DNA of 64,000 nucleotides from Petrotoga sp. 9PW.55.5.1 (lineage in GTDB: Bacteria > Thermotogota > Thermotogae > Petrotogales > Petrotogaceae): positions 1 through 64,000 of the forward strand of contig NZ_AUPM01000038.1 in assembly GCF_003265365.1 (NCBI RefSeq), read 5' to 3'. The notes under the pieces were generated by a model. It searched no databases and had not been told where the DNA came from. It saw nothing but the letters and a program-made list of their open reading frames with translations. The translations under genes were made by a program, and so were the position numbers. Below, in pieces: positions 27,057 through 35,955 of this stretch (its first letter is position 1; each line of letters starts with the position of its first letter).

Positions 27057-27902
27057 CTATATCCAAAGTATTCTAAGCAATAAATACCACATAGGAGTAA
27101 CTATAAGCAACCCATCTATTCTATCTAGCATACCCCCATGCCCCGGTAAAACATTCCCTGAATCTTTTGCTTTATAATATCTTTTTATAATTGATTCGGT
27201 CAAATCTCCTATTGTATCAAAAGAACTTACCATAATCGCAAAAAATAAAACTTGTAATATAGTTATTTTCTGAATCGTTCCAAAAAAAATCCCAATGGTA
27301 TCAAATAAATATATATAAATAAAAGTGATGAAGGTACCACCAATAAATCCCTCCCAACTTTTTTTTGGTGAAAAATTAGGTGATAATTTATGTTTTCCAA
27401 AACTCAAACCAAAGAAATAGGCTCCTGCATCATAAGCCCAAACAGATGTTAAAGCTAAAATTGCCATGCCAGCACCATAATTTATTTGAATTAAGTAAAA
27501 ATTAGACAAAAAAAATGAAACATAAATAAGACTTAGAGCACTTGACTCTATGAATCTCTTTGCATGAGTAATATCTTTAATTAAAATCATTATTGAAAAG
27601 ACACTCGCAACAAAGGCTAAAAAAAATATTCCTTCACTTTCAAAAGGTAATATTCCTCTATACTCTGCTTCGATTGAAAAACCGTACAAAAGGCTAGATG
27701 CCCCGATAATAAAAGTTAATACAAGTTTCATAAGATTGTTTTTTACGTCACTGGTAAATAATTCAATCAACTCAAATGACGAAAGCATAACTATTGTTGT
27801 AACTAATCCAAGTAAAGTTGGATAAGTTAAAAAAGAAAAAACAACTATGGGGCCTATTATAACCCCAGATAATACTCTAATTGCGAGTTCTTTTTTATTC
27901 AA
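27057..27902 (-). CDS. cdsA: phosphatidate cytidylyltransferase
   Basis: The protein of about 281 residues is a polytopic CDP-alcohol synthase. It carries the C-terminal CTP_transf_1 signature SFDTIGDLTESIIKRYYKAKDSGNVLPGHGGMLDRIDGL in two parts: SxxGDLxES and KDSGxxxPGHGGxxDRxD. It makes CDP-diacylglycerol from phosphatidate and CTP. I set the start at TTG 27902, seven bases after GGAGG; an in-frame upstream extension to 27941 would overlap uppS. It forms the common frr-uppS-cdsA order. Confidence 0.92.
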   Translation of the reverse strand: MNKKELAIRVLSGVIIGPIVVFSFLTYPTLLGLVTTIVMLSSFELIELFTSDVKNNLMKLVLTFIIGASSLLYGFSIEAEYRGILPFESEGIFFLAFVASVFSIMILIKDITHAKRFIESSALSLIYVSFFLSNFYLIQINYGAGMAILALTSVWAYDAGAYFFGLSFGKHKLSPNFSPKKSWEGFIGGTFITFIYIYLFDTIGIFFGTIQKITILQVLFFAIMVSSFDTIGDLTESIIKRYYKAKDSGNVLPGHGGMLDRIDGLLIVTPMWYLLLRILWI

Positions 27903-27921
27903 GACATTTCCTCCACTATGC

Positions 27922-28617
27922 TTATTGTTTAATAGCTCCAAATCTTCTTTCTCTTTTTGAATAATCTTTCAGAGCATTTAAATATTCTTCGTATGAAAAA
28001 TCGGGCCATAATGTCTTTGTAAAGTAAAGTTCAGAATAGGCTGATTCCCATAATAAAAAATTACTTAGTCTGACCTCTCCACCCGTTCTAATAATTAGAT
28101 CGGGATTTGGTACATGGGGTAAATACAGATTTCTTTCCATATCTTCTATAGTTATTTCTTCTTTCCCTTCTTTTATAATCTTATTAACAGCGTCTACTAT
28201 TTCTTGCTTTCCTCCATAATTCAGTGCTAGTATTAGATTAAATTCCTTATTATTTTTACTAATATTTTGAATCTCTTTACAAGTATCTTTTAAACTTTTG
28301 GGAAGATCGTCAATTTTCCCCAAAAAACTTATTTTTACTCCATTTTCTATAATTCTATTTAAATTCTCCTCAAAGTATCTTATAATAAGTTCGAATAAGA
28401 ATTCTATTTCTTCTTTAGGCCTTTTCCAATTTTCCTGAGAAAATGTATAAAGTGTTAGATAATCAACTCCAAATTCTTTAGACCATTCTATCACATTCTC
28501 TGCAACTTCTACACCTTTTTTGTGGCCATAATTTCTTTCTCTATTATTTTTTATAGCCCATCTTCCGTTTCCATCCATAATAATACCAACATGTTTAGGA
28601 ACTTTTAAGAAGTTCAT
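27922..28617 (-). CDS. uppS: undecaprenyl (polyprenyl) diphosphate synthase
   Basis: The 231-residue cis-prenyltransferase shows HVGIIMDGNGRWA near residue 9 with the catalytic Asp. It also has GHKKGVE, LTLYTFSQENWKRP, and the C-terminal DLIIRTGGEVRLSNFLLWESAYSEL, where the usual GG(E/Q)xRxSNFLLWQ reads WE. It condenses isopentenyl diphosphates to the lipid carrier for cell-wall synthesis. It lies 17 bases after frr and just before cdsA. Confidence 0.95.
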   Translation of the reverse strand: MNFLKVPKHVGIIMDGNGRWAIKNNRERNYGHKKGVEVAENVIEWSKEFGVDYLTLYTFSQENWKRPKEEIEFLFELIIRYFEENLNRIIENGVKISFLGKIDDLPKSLKDTCKEIQNISKNNKEFNLILALNYGGKQEIVDAVNKIIKEGKEEITIEDMERNLYLPHVPNPDLIIRTGGEVRLSNFLLWESAYSELYFTKTLWPDFSYEEYLNALKDYSKRERRFGAIKQ

Positions 28618-28634
28618 TTGAATTATTACCGCCT

Positions 28635-29198
28635 TTATGATTCCATAATTTCTTTTTCTTTTTTTTGAAATATTTTTTCTGCCTCTTCTTCATTCTCTTT
28701 CAAAATTTCTTGAATTTCATCTTCCATTTTTTTTGCCTCATCTTCACTTAATACACTTGAATTCAAATCTTCCTTTATTTTTTTGATATCGTCTCTTCTT
28801 ATGTTTCTTAAGGCGATTTTTGTTTCTTCCAACATTTCTTTTACGCCTTTAACTAACTTTTTTCTTTCTTCAATCGTTGGATTAGGGAAAGAAACTCTTA
28901 CTACGTTACCATCGTTAATTGCGTGAAAACCAAAATTAGAAGAGTTTATTGCCTTTTCAATTGCTTCTAGCATTTTTTTATCCCAAGGTGTAATAATAAC
29001 TACCCTTTCTTCTCCAACAGACAAATTTGCTACTTGATTTATAGGAGTAGGAACACCATAGTAATCAACTTTTATGTCCTCAAAGATAGCTGTTGAAGGC
29101 CTTCCAGTTCTTACTTTTTTTAACTCATCCGCAAAATGTTCCAAAGTTTTTTTCATTTTTTCATCTGCTTGTCTAGCATAAACGCTTTTCTTTGCCAT
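28635..29198 (-). CDS. frr: ribosome recycling factor
   Basis: The 187-residue protein has the length and helical composition of RRF. The conserved KVRTGRPSTAIFEDIKVDYYG, ITPWDKKMLEAIEKAI, FPNPTIEERKKLVK and ALRNIRRDD segments are all present. With EF-G it splits post-termination ribosomes. It is the first gene of the long minus-strand run, preceded by GGAGGTGAA and a good promoter at 29226-29255. Confidence 0.97.
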   Translation of the reverse strand: MAKKSVYARQADEKMKKTLEHFADELKKVRTGRPSTAIFEDIKVDYYGVPTPINQVANLSVGEERVVIITPWDKKMLEAIEKAINSSNFGFHAINDGNVVRVSFPNPTIEERKKLVKGVKEMLEETKIALRNIRRDDIKKIKEDLNSSVLSEDEAKKMEDEIQEILKENEEEAEKIFQKKEKEIMES

Positions 29199-29225
29199 AA
29201 ATTCACCTCCATCTTAAATTTCATC

Positions 29226-29255
29226 ATTATAACTTTAAACGATATTCACAGTCAA
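29226..29255 (-). promoter_or_regulatory. promoter of the frr-uppS-cdsA run
   Basis: On the minus strand TTGACT (29255-29250) and TATAAT (29231-29226) are separated by 18 bases and lie 27 bases before the frr ATG. A second TATAAT preceded by GG is present at 29257-29262 without a clear -35. This is the only strong promoter seen ahead of the nearly 19-kb co-directional gene run. Confidence 0.7.
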
Positions 29256-29373
29256 TATTATACCACATTGAACTTTTCTGAGTAACATTTGCCATTCATA
29301 ATAATCAAGATAAAATAAATTTGTGTTAAAATTTTAAAAAACTTTAGAAATCAGCAAATCGGAGGTCAAGATT

Positions 29374-31416
29374 ATGAGAAAACTTTTTTTGCTTTCTTTA
29401 ATTATGTTAATTTCCTTAATTTCACTTCCAAATAATCAAGCCAGCCAAATTAATAATTCTTTCCTTTTGTCCAATGAATATCTAGAAGTAGAAATATCTA
29501 AAGAAACAGGTTTTATAGAGTCATTAAAACAAAAAGGAATAGATAAATCACTTTTTTCCTCTCATAGATTCATTATCTCGGGAATAGAATTTAAGAATGA
29601 AATTATAGAACTTTCTGAGAATTCTATCTCATTTCTTTCTACCACCGATGATTACACTATCATGACGAAATACTATTTAGAGCATAATGAAGTAGTTATA
29701 ATGACGAAAATAACTAATAAAACAAATACAAATAAGAAGATTCAAATCAACGAAATTATCGATTACTCAGATACTTACCCCTTTTTTAGGAGCCCTAAGA
29801 TTTTTGAGAATTACGCTTTTTTATTGCAACAAGATTATGGAAGTCTTGGATATTTCAATTTAAACAGCTCTTCTTTTCAAAGATTGATATCAAACGATGC
29901 ATTCACAACTAGCATTTCGTTCTTCAATATTAATCCAAATGAAGCTATTGAATTAAACAGAACTGTAACTGTTGATAGAAGCGTTAGTGAAATTGAAAAA
30001 AAGTACTTTGATAAATTCAATATTCCGTATAATACTATTGAGAAAGATATTATTTTAAATACAGAAAAATCTTCTCAAGGAATAAGAGTTATATTAGAAG
30101 ATGAACTAAATAAGATACTAAGTGTTCAAATTGTTGACGATAAAGGTAAAGCTAAATTTTATATTCCATTAGAAAAAAATTATCAAAATTACAAAATGAA
30201 GGTTGATCATGGAAATCTAAAAACAGAACCTATTGATATTCTTACTTCCAAAGACATTTTTATTGAAGTCCCAGAAAATTATTTTTACTACAAGCCTTTT
30301 TTGACGGTAAAAAAAGAAGACGGTATAACTGTTAATTTTAGAACCTTTGTTCCTGCTCGTTCGAAAATATCAGTGTATTCTTTGAAAGAAAATTCAATAA
30401 TTATGGAGGTTCAAAATAATTTACCTTTAGAGTATCATAACATAGAAATTTCTACTTTAAATTCTAATACAACTTATTACTATGTAGTAAATGTTGAAGA
30501 TACTTATACTATAAACAAATTAGAAAGTGAGAAGAAAACTTTTTCCACCAAACCTTTGGATAAGGATATTAAAAGTTTCCAATTTGTAGTTTATGGTGAT
30601 ACTCAAATATATGATGAAAGACATACTTTTGTGGTGGAAAAAATACTTGAAAATGAAGAACTTAAACCTATTTTTATTATTAAACCTGGAGATCATACTG
30701 AAGAAGGCACTTCAGAAAATAGTTGGCACAATTTTTTTGAATCAACTTATCCATTGAGTTCTCAAATTCCATATTATTTAGCTCTTGGAAATCACGAACG
30801 TAATAGTTTGCTTTATTATAGAGCTTTTGCACTCCCAAAGGGTGGTGGGGATTACTCAAAAAGGTGGTACTCTTTTGATTATGGAAATGCTCATTTCATA
30901 ATATTAGATTCCAATATTTTAGAGTCTTCTTCTTTATATAAAAAACAAATGGAATGGTTAGAAAACGATCTCAAAGACAATCAAGACAAGAAATTCACGT
31001 TTGTTATTTTTCACCATCCTTTTTGGACTACTGCTACTGAATATGGATCAATGGAAGAAAATTCACCACAAGGGCATTTCAACACAAAAAATTGGCTTCC
31101 TTTGTTTAAAAAATACAATGTTGATGTCGTAATTAACGGACATATTCACGCATATGAAAGACATTTCAGAGACGGCATAATGTTCATTACTACAGGTGGT
31201 GGTGGAGCAAAACTCAATACTTCTCATGAAGCTAACCCCCTACCTTGGCACGTTAAGCACGTTTTAGGAAAGCTGCATTACATACTCTTTGAAGTGTTTG
31301 AAGATTCTATAAAAGTTACTGTAAAAGCAGTTGGAGAGATTGACAATCCTCTTTTCCCAAACGAATATACTGAAATTAACGAAATAATAGATGAGTTTTA
31401 TATCTACAAAAAATAA
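29374..31416 (+). CDS. secreted purple-acid-phosphatase-like metallophosphoesterase
   Basis: The 680-residue protein has a signal peptide (MRKLFLLSLIMLISLISLP). An N-terminal part of about 290 residues is unrecognised, then a fibronectin-like linker (about 305-390), then a calcineurin-like phosphoesterase domain. The metal-binding motifs are in order: YGDTQ, KPGDHTE, LGNHERN, VIFHHPF and INGHIHAYER followed by TTGGGGAKL. GNHE and GHIHAYE match purple acid phosphatases. It would hydrolyse phosphate esters in the periplasm or outside the cell. GGAGG precedes ATG. It is a single-gene unit closed by a hairpin. Confidence 0.85.
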   Translation: MRKLFLLSLIMLISLISLPNNQASQINNSFLLSNEYLEVEISKETGFIESLKQKGIDKSLFSSHRFIISGIEFKNEIIELSENSISFLSTTDDYTIMTKYYLEHNEVVIMTKITNKTNTNKKIQINEIIDYSDTYPFFRSPKIFENYAFLLQQDYGSLGYFNLNSSSFQRLISNDAFTTSISFFNINPNEAIELNRTVTVDRSVSEIEKKYFDKFNIPYNTIEKDIILNTEKSSQGIRVILEDELNKILSVQIVDDKGKAKFYIPLEKNYQNYKMKVDHGNLKTEPIDILTSKDIFIEVPENYFYYKPFLTVKKEDGITVNFRTFVPARSKISVYSLKENSIIMEVQNNLPLEYHNIEISTLNSNTTYYYVVNVEDTYTINKLESEKKTFSTKPLDKDIKSFQFVVYGDTQIYDERHTFVVEKILENEELKPIFIIKPGDHTEEGTSENSWHNFFESTYPLSSQIPYYLALGNHERNSLLYYRAFALPKGGGDYSKRWYSFDYGNAHFIILDSNILESSSLYKKQMEWLENDLKDNQDKKFTFVIFHHPFWTTATEYGSMEENSPQGHFNTKNWLPLFKKYNVDVVINGHIHAYERHFRDGIMFITTGGGGAKLNTSHEANPLPWHVKHVLGKLHYILFEVFEDSIKVTVKAVGEIDNPLFPNEYTEINEIIDEFYIYKK

Positions 31417-31420
31417 AAAA

Positions 31421-31440
31421 GGGGAAAAGCTCCCCTCATT
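31421..31440. terminator. short bidirectional terminator between convergent genes
   Basis: A stem GGGGA/TCCCC with a five-base loop lies five bases after the phosphoesterase stop, with an A run before it and TCATTT after it. It can serve both the phosphoesterase transcript and the rnf operon arriving from the other side. The stem is only five base pairs, so it is a weak candidate. Confidence 0.55.
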
Positions 31441-31442
31441 TA

Positions 31443-32018
31443 TTAGAGTTTTACAAGTCCAGAAAACCCCATAAAAGCCATAGATAATAATCCTGCTGTT
31501 ACAAGGGCCAATGCTGTTCCTTGAAAAGCTTTTGGAACGTTATTTAACTCCATCTTTTCTCGAATAGAAGAGAAGATTATCAATGCTAACGCGAAACCTA
31601 ACCCAGATGCAAAAGAATTCACCAAGGTTTCCATAAAATTATAATTAGTTTGAACATTTAATAAGGCTACTCCTAATATAGCACAGTTGGTTGTAATAAG
31701 TGGAAGATATATTCCTAAGGCCTCGTACAAAGCCGGGCTTGATTTTTTTATAAAAAACTCAACAAATTGTACTAAAACAGCAACTACTAAGATGAATACA
31801 ATGGTTTTTAAAAATTCAACGCCAAGTATAATAAGTAATTGGTTTAAAAACCATGTGATTACTCCCGCCATTGTCATTACGAACACAACCGCAATAGACA
31901 TCCCTATAGCTGAACTTTTAGATCTTGAAACTCCCAAAAAGGGACAGATACCCAAAAACCTTGTTAAAATTATATTATTGACTAAAGCCGCAGAAATAAA
32001 TAACAAAACTAAATTCAT
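31443..32018 (-). CDS. rnfA: Rnf electron transport complex subunit A
   Basis: The 191-residue membrane protein has the RnfA/NqrE signature ALVNNIILTRFLGICPFLGVS near the N-terminus and LITTNCAILGVALLN in the middle, with six helices. RnfA and RnfE form the antiparallel core of the pump that couples ferredoxin:NAD oxidoreduction to ion transport; the conserved Cys in the two motifs hold an intramembrane iron centre. It is the last gene of the operon and overlaps rnfE by four bases. No rnfB follows. Confidence 0.94.
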   Translation of the reverse strand: MNLVLLFISAALVNNIILTRFLGICPFLGVSRSKSSAIGMSIAVVFVMTMAGVITWFLNQLLIILGVEFLKTIVFILVVAVLVQFVEFFIKKSSPALYEALGIYLPLITTNCAILGVALLNVQTNYNFMETLVNSFASGLGFALALIIFSSIREKMELNNVPKAFQGTALALVTAGLLSMAFMGFSGLVKL

Positions 32019-32635
32019 TTCTTAGCACCTGCCTTTTTCCTTCTGTTTTCTCTACTTATACCTATGGAATTAAACATTCCCAACAACAACCCCAAAGCTA
32101 TAAATGCTCCGGGAGGAAGGATGAAAAGATATAGATTCAAGGCATCTCCCCAGATAGGAAATCCAAAAATAGTACCATTTCCTAATAATTCTCTTACTGA
32201 ACCCAAGAGAACTAATGCCCCAGTGAATCCTATGCCTATTCCCAAAGCATCGAAAATTGAGTCTATTACACCATTTTTGGAGGCAAAGGCTTCTGCTCTT
32301 CCCATAATAATACAATTTACAACTATCAAAGGAATGAAAATTCCCAAAGTTTGCCATAATTCATAAGTTAACCCATGCATGATTAGATCAATCATTGTAA
32401 CAAAAGAAGCAATAACAACAATATAAATAGGTATCCTTATTTTTTTTGGAACTATTTTTCTTATTAAAGAAATAACAATATTAGACATGGTTAAAACAGA
32501 TAAAGTTGCTATACCCATTCCAAGAGCATTTTGAGCACTAGTAGTAGTTGCCAAAGTTGGACACATTCCTAAAACTTGTACAAAAACGGGATTGTTATTT
32601 ATTAAACCATTGGTAAAATTTTTAAAATTCGCCAC
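32015..32635 (-). CDS. rnfE: Rnf electron transport complex subunit E
   Basis: The 206-residue integral membrane protein shows GLINNNPVFVQVLGMCPTLATTTSAQNALGMG in family order (NPVFxQxLGxCPxLAVT) and IPLIVVNCIIMGRAEAFASKNG. Both mark RnfE/NqrD. It pairs with RnfA. A lysine-rich tail ends the protein (RRKKAGAKK). The start follows rnfG by one base. Confidence 0.95.
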   Translation of the reverse strand: MANFKNFTNGLINNNPVFVQVLGMCPTLATTTSAQNALGMGIATLSVLTMSNIVISLIRKIVPKKIRIPIYIVVIASFVTMIDLIMHGLTYELWQTLGIFIPLIVVNCIIMGRAEAFASKNGVIDSIFDALGIGIGFTGALVLLGSVRELLGNGTIFGFPIWGDALNLYLFILPPGAFIALGLLLGMFNSIGISRENRRKKAGAKK

Positions 32636-32636
32636 C

Positions 32637-33335
32637 TCAGATCACCCCTTCTTGAGTCAAAAATTCAACAGCAGCGTTAATAGAATCTGATACCGCACGA
32701 GGAGTAATAGTTGCTCCTGTCATGACATCACTCGTTTTAACTACACCTTCTGATTTAAACGATTCTAAAGAATTAGAAGGGATATTAACTCCCGCATCTT
32801 TGTCAACTTTTACTCCCGAGATTAAACCAGACTCTGGAATTAGACTGAATCTCTTTTTTACTTCATCTTCAGCAATTCTCGCTCCTAAACCGGGTGTTTC
32901 TTGAGAGTAGTTTATCACTTCTATTTTATTCAAAACTATCTCATTATTTTTCTCCTTTACAAAAGAAATTACACTAGTCACATCACCACCGTATCCTACA
33001 CCAGAAACAGTTAAAACAAAAACATCAAGAGTTTCAGTATTAAACTTATATACAGGAGAATAAACCTTTGCATTTTTAAGGCTTACAAACAAAACACCTG
33101 ATTCATCTTCTTTCCAAATATTTTGGTTTAATTCTTCTTTGTTTGAAGGGATATTACTAATAAGATATTCTTCGCTTTCAGCATCTTTTAGTACTTTTTC
33201 AATGGCAGATAAGGTATTATCAAACTCAGCTTGTTGAATTAAAGGATTTACAAAATTATAAACCACAGAAACAAGTAAAGCAGAAGCTATCATGAATAAA
33301 GCTAAGATAAGTCCAGTCTTTAAATATTCACGCAT
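32637..33335 (-). CDS. rnfG: Rnf electron transport complex subunit G
   Basis: The 232-residue protein has one N-terminal membrane helix and a periplasmic FMN-binding domain. The motif DVMTGATITPRAV carries the Thr to which FMN is covalently attached by a flavin transferase (ApbE). Another family segment is QETPGLGARI. It relays electrons in the Rnf complex. It overlaps rnfD by eight bases. Confidence 0.93.
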   Translation of the reverse strand: MREYLKTGLILALFMIASALLVSVVYNFVNPLIQQAEFDNTLSAIEKVLKDAESEEYLISNIPSNKEELNQNIWKEDESGVLFVSLKNAKVYSPVYKFNTETLDVFVLTVSGVGYGGDVTSVISFVKEKNNEIVLNKIEVINYSQETPGLGARIAEDEVKKRFSLIPESGLISGVKVDKDAGVNIPSNSLESFKSEGVVKTSDVMTGATITPRAVSDSINAAVEFLTQEGVI

Positions 33336-34338
33336 TTGTTATCCCACCTTTATTTGTTCCATAGATTCTTGGTTTAAGCCAATCATCTATCAATGGAACC
33401 AAAGCATTCATAATTAATATTGAGAAAGAAACGCCTTCTGGATAACTTCCAAAATATCTTATAACCATTGTTAAAACTCCTGCACCTAATCCAAAAACAA
33501 ATTGGCCTTTTAATGTCATGGGAGATGTTACCATGTCTGTAGCCATAAACAAAGCTCCAAGCATTAACCCCCCTGCCAAAAGATGAAATAGAGGTGATCC
33601 AAATCTAGATGGATCGACTAAATAAAATATAGAACTAAAAACTAACACGGTTGATATATACGATACAGGAATCATTAATTTAATTCTTCCTTTTATAACT
33701 AGATATATAAAACCTATCAACAAAGCTAGAGCGCTTACTTCCCCTATTGAACCAGGAATCTTCCCAATAAACATATCCCAATAACTATAGCTTTGAAGAA
33801 CATTTTCGAAACTTGATCCAATAACCATTCCCAAAGGTGATGCTGTGGTTATAATATCTTGATAAGGTGAAGCTATGGTTATAATATCTGAATTATTATA
33901 AAAAAAAGGTGCATACCATGTAGTCATTGCGGTTGGAAAAGAAATAAGCATAAATGCTCTTCCAACCAAAGCTGGGTTGAAGAAATTCTGCCCCAAACCT
34001 CCAAAAATTTGTTTAGCTAACACAATAGAAACAGTTACACCAAGTAAAATTTGCCACCAATTTACTGCTAAGGATAAGTTCATACCCAATAGTAATCCGG
34101 TTACTGATGCAGAAAGATCAGGTGTATAATTTTTTTGATTTCTGAGAAAACGTACCACTACAAAATCTAGTATTTCAGAAAAAACCATAGAAAACAACAT
34201 TATATATAAAGCTCTTAATCCAAAGATCCATGTGGAAAAAACTACAGCAGGTATCAACGCTATTAATACATCAAGCATTATCTTTCTAGTAGTATCCTTT
34301 GTTCTGAAATGGGGAGCTGCTTCAGTACTTAGCTTCAA
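33328..34338 (-). CDS. rnfD: Rnf electron transport complex subunit D
   Basis: The 336-residue polytopic protein matches RnfD/NqrB. It has FRTKDTTRKIMLDVLIALIPA at the N-terminus, GGLGQNFFNPALVGRAFMLISFP in the middle and ATDMVTSPMTLKGQ near residue 265, where the Thr in SPMT/DMVTSP is the expected covalent FMN site. The C-terminal GVSFSILIMNALVPLID is typical. It lies one base after rnfC. Confidence 0.94.
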   Translation of the reverse strand: MKLSTEAAPHFRTKDTTRKIMLDVLIALIPAVVFSTWIFGLRALYIMLFSMVFSEILDFVVVRFLRNQKNYTPDLSASVTGLLLGMNLSLAVNWWQILLGVTVSIVLAKQIFGGLGQNFFNPALVGRAFMLISFPTAMTTWYAPFFYNNSDIITIASPYQDIITTASPLGMVIGSSFENVLQSYSYWDMFIGKIPGSIGEVSALALLIGFIYLVIKGRIKLMIPVSYISTVLVFSSIFYLVDPSRFGSPLFHLLAGGLMLGALFMATDMVTSPMTLKGQFVFGLGAGVLTMVIRYFGSYPEGVSFSILIMNALVPLIDDWLKPRIYGTNKGGITNA

Positions 34339-34339
34339 C

Positions 34340-35665
34340 TCAACCCCTCCTCTTTTGAATAGCTTTTATAACTTTTTTACTTGTTTTAAAACTTTTTACC
34401 AAATCAATATTTGAAGGGCATATATATGAACATGAACCACATTCTATACAATCCATAATTCCATTTTCCTCTGCAATATTGTTTTTTCTACTATCAACAA
34501 GTTTCTTAAGATAGTAAGGTTGAAGACCTATTGGACAACTTTTTACACAAGATGCGCATCGAATACATGGATATTCTGTTTTCGTTTGAATTTCACCTTT
34601 ACTTAAAACTGTTAGTGCATTATTTCCTTTGAAAGTTGGAAGATCTATATTTGGAAGAGGAATACCCATCATTGGGCCACCATACAAAATTCTGTCAATG
34701 TTTTCCTCTTCTATGATACCAACTTGATCTAATATATCTGAAACCTTAGTCCCGATACGAAACCAGAAATTACCAGGGTTTCTAACCCCCTCCCCACTTA
34801 TTGTTATACCTCTTTCTACTAAAGGTTTACCATTTACAACTGCATCAAAAATCGCGTATGTTGTAGAAACATTGAAAACAATACATCCTACATCTATAGG
34901 TAAGCCACCTGAAGGAACTTCTTTTTTAGTAATTGCATTAATCAATTGTTTTTCTGCTCCTTGAGGGTATTTTGTTTTCAAAGGAATTACTTCTATATTT
35001 TCTTTTTTTGTTGCATTTGATAAAATTTTAATAGCTTCAGCTTTGTTATCTTCTATACCAATAAAGGTACGTTGGGGTTTGACTACATGCTGAATAATTC
35101 TTATACCTTTTATTATCTCTTCAGTTTTTTCTCTCATTAGTGAATCATCTACTGTTATGTAAGGTTCACATTCGGCTCCATTTATTATGAGATGCTCTAC
35201 TTTTTTCCCTTCGGGAATAATCAATTTTACATGGGATGGAAACATTGCTCCCCCCAACCCTACAATTCCTGCATCTTTTACTATTTCGATAATTTTTTCT
35301 GGAGCAAACTTTTCAAAATCCTCATCATGTTCCAACAACTGCCAATCATCTTCGGAAGTTCTTTTTATTACTATTGTGTTATCTTTTCTACCTGTTGCTG
35401 CATTAACAAAAGATTCAATTCCTATAACCTCTCCCGTAACAGAAGAATGAAGATTTGCAGATATAGCACCGTTTGCTTCAGCTATCAACTGACCTGTTTT
35501 TAATTTATCCCCCTCTTTTACTAATGGCTTAGCGGGTGCTCCCAAATGATTTGTGAGATATAGGTAGACAACGTCTGGTAAATTCAATTTTTGAAATTTC
35601 TTATTTATAGTTCGAGTTTTTTTCTGTGGTGGGTGTACCCCACCTTTAAAAGTAGCACTTGGCAC
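34340..35665 (-). CDS. rnfC: Rnf electron transport complex subunit C
   Basis: The protein of about 441 residues shows FKGGVHPP at the N-terminus, the NADH/FMN-binding GLGGAMFPSHVKL and NGAECEPYITVDD segments, and two 4Fe-4S motifs near the C-terminus. The motifs are CIRCASCVKSCP and CIECGSCSYICP. It is the NAD-reducing soluble subunit. I place the start at GTG 35665, eight bases after GGGAGG; a TTG two codons earlier is too close to the ribosome site. It is the first gene of rnfCDGEA, divergent from rpoD. Confidence 0.94.
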   Translation of the reverse strand: MPSATFKGGVHPPQKKTRTINKKFQKLNLPDVVYLYLTNHLGAPAKPLVKEGDKLKTGQLIAEANGAISANLHSSVTGEVIGIESFVNAATGRKDNTIVIKRTSEDDWQLLEHDEDFEKFAPEKIIEIVKDAGIVGLGGAMFPSHVKLIIPEGKKVEHLIINGAECEPYITVDDSLMREKTEEIIKGIRIIQHVVKPQRTFIGIEDNKAEAIKILSNATKKENIEVIPLKTKYPQGAEKQLINAITKKEVPSGGLPIDVGCIVFNVSTTYAIFDAVVNGKPLVERGITISGEGVRNPGNFWFRIGTKVSDILDQVGIIEEENIDRILYGGPMMGIPLPNIDLPTFKGNNALTVLSKGEIQTKTEYPCIRCASCVKSCPIGLQPYYLKKLVDSRKNNIAEENGIMDCIECGSCSYICPSNIDLVKSFKTSKKVIKAIQKRRG

Positions 35666-35955
35666 AAACAAACCTCCCTTTCATTATTATTTATTATTAT
35701 TTTGAAAGCTCGCTTTTTATTATAACACTTACTTCTGAATATTTATTAAATGTATTTTCAGATTTAATTTTTTTATTACATTATTGTATCTTAATTGTTT
35801 TTTCATGCTTATTTAATATTATATAGTTATAATATTTAACAGATAAATAACTGTATGTTTTAAAAAATTTTTTTAATACCTAACCTTTCTTAGCCATTTC
35901 ATTATTAACTGGTTTCTTCCATTTTTTCAACTTCAAAACAGAAGGTGAGATATAA
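35666..35955. other. divergent intergenic region between rnfC and rpoD
   Basis: About 290 AT-rich bases separate the divergent rnfC and rpoD genes. No gene is visible. A TATAAT faces rnfC at 35719-35724 without a recognisable -35, and several TATAAT-like strings face rpoD around 35820-35835. The ribosome site AGAAGGTGAG precedes rpoD. Nothing shows an rnfB gene here. Confidence 0.5.
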
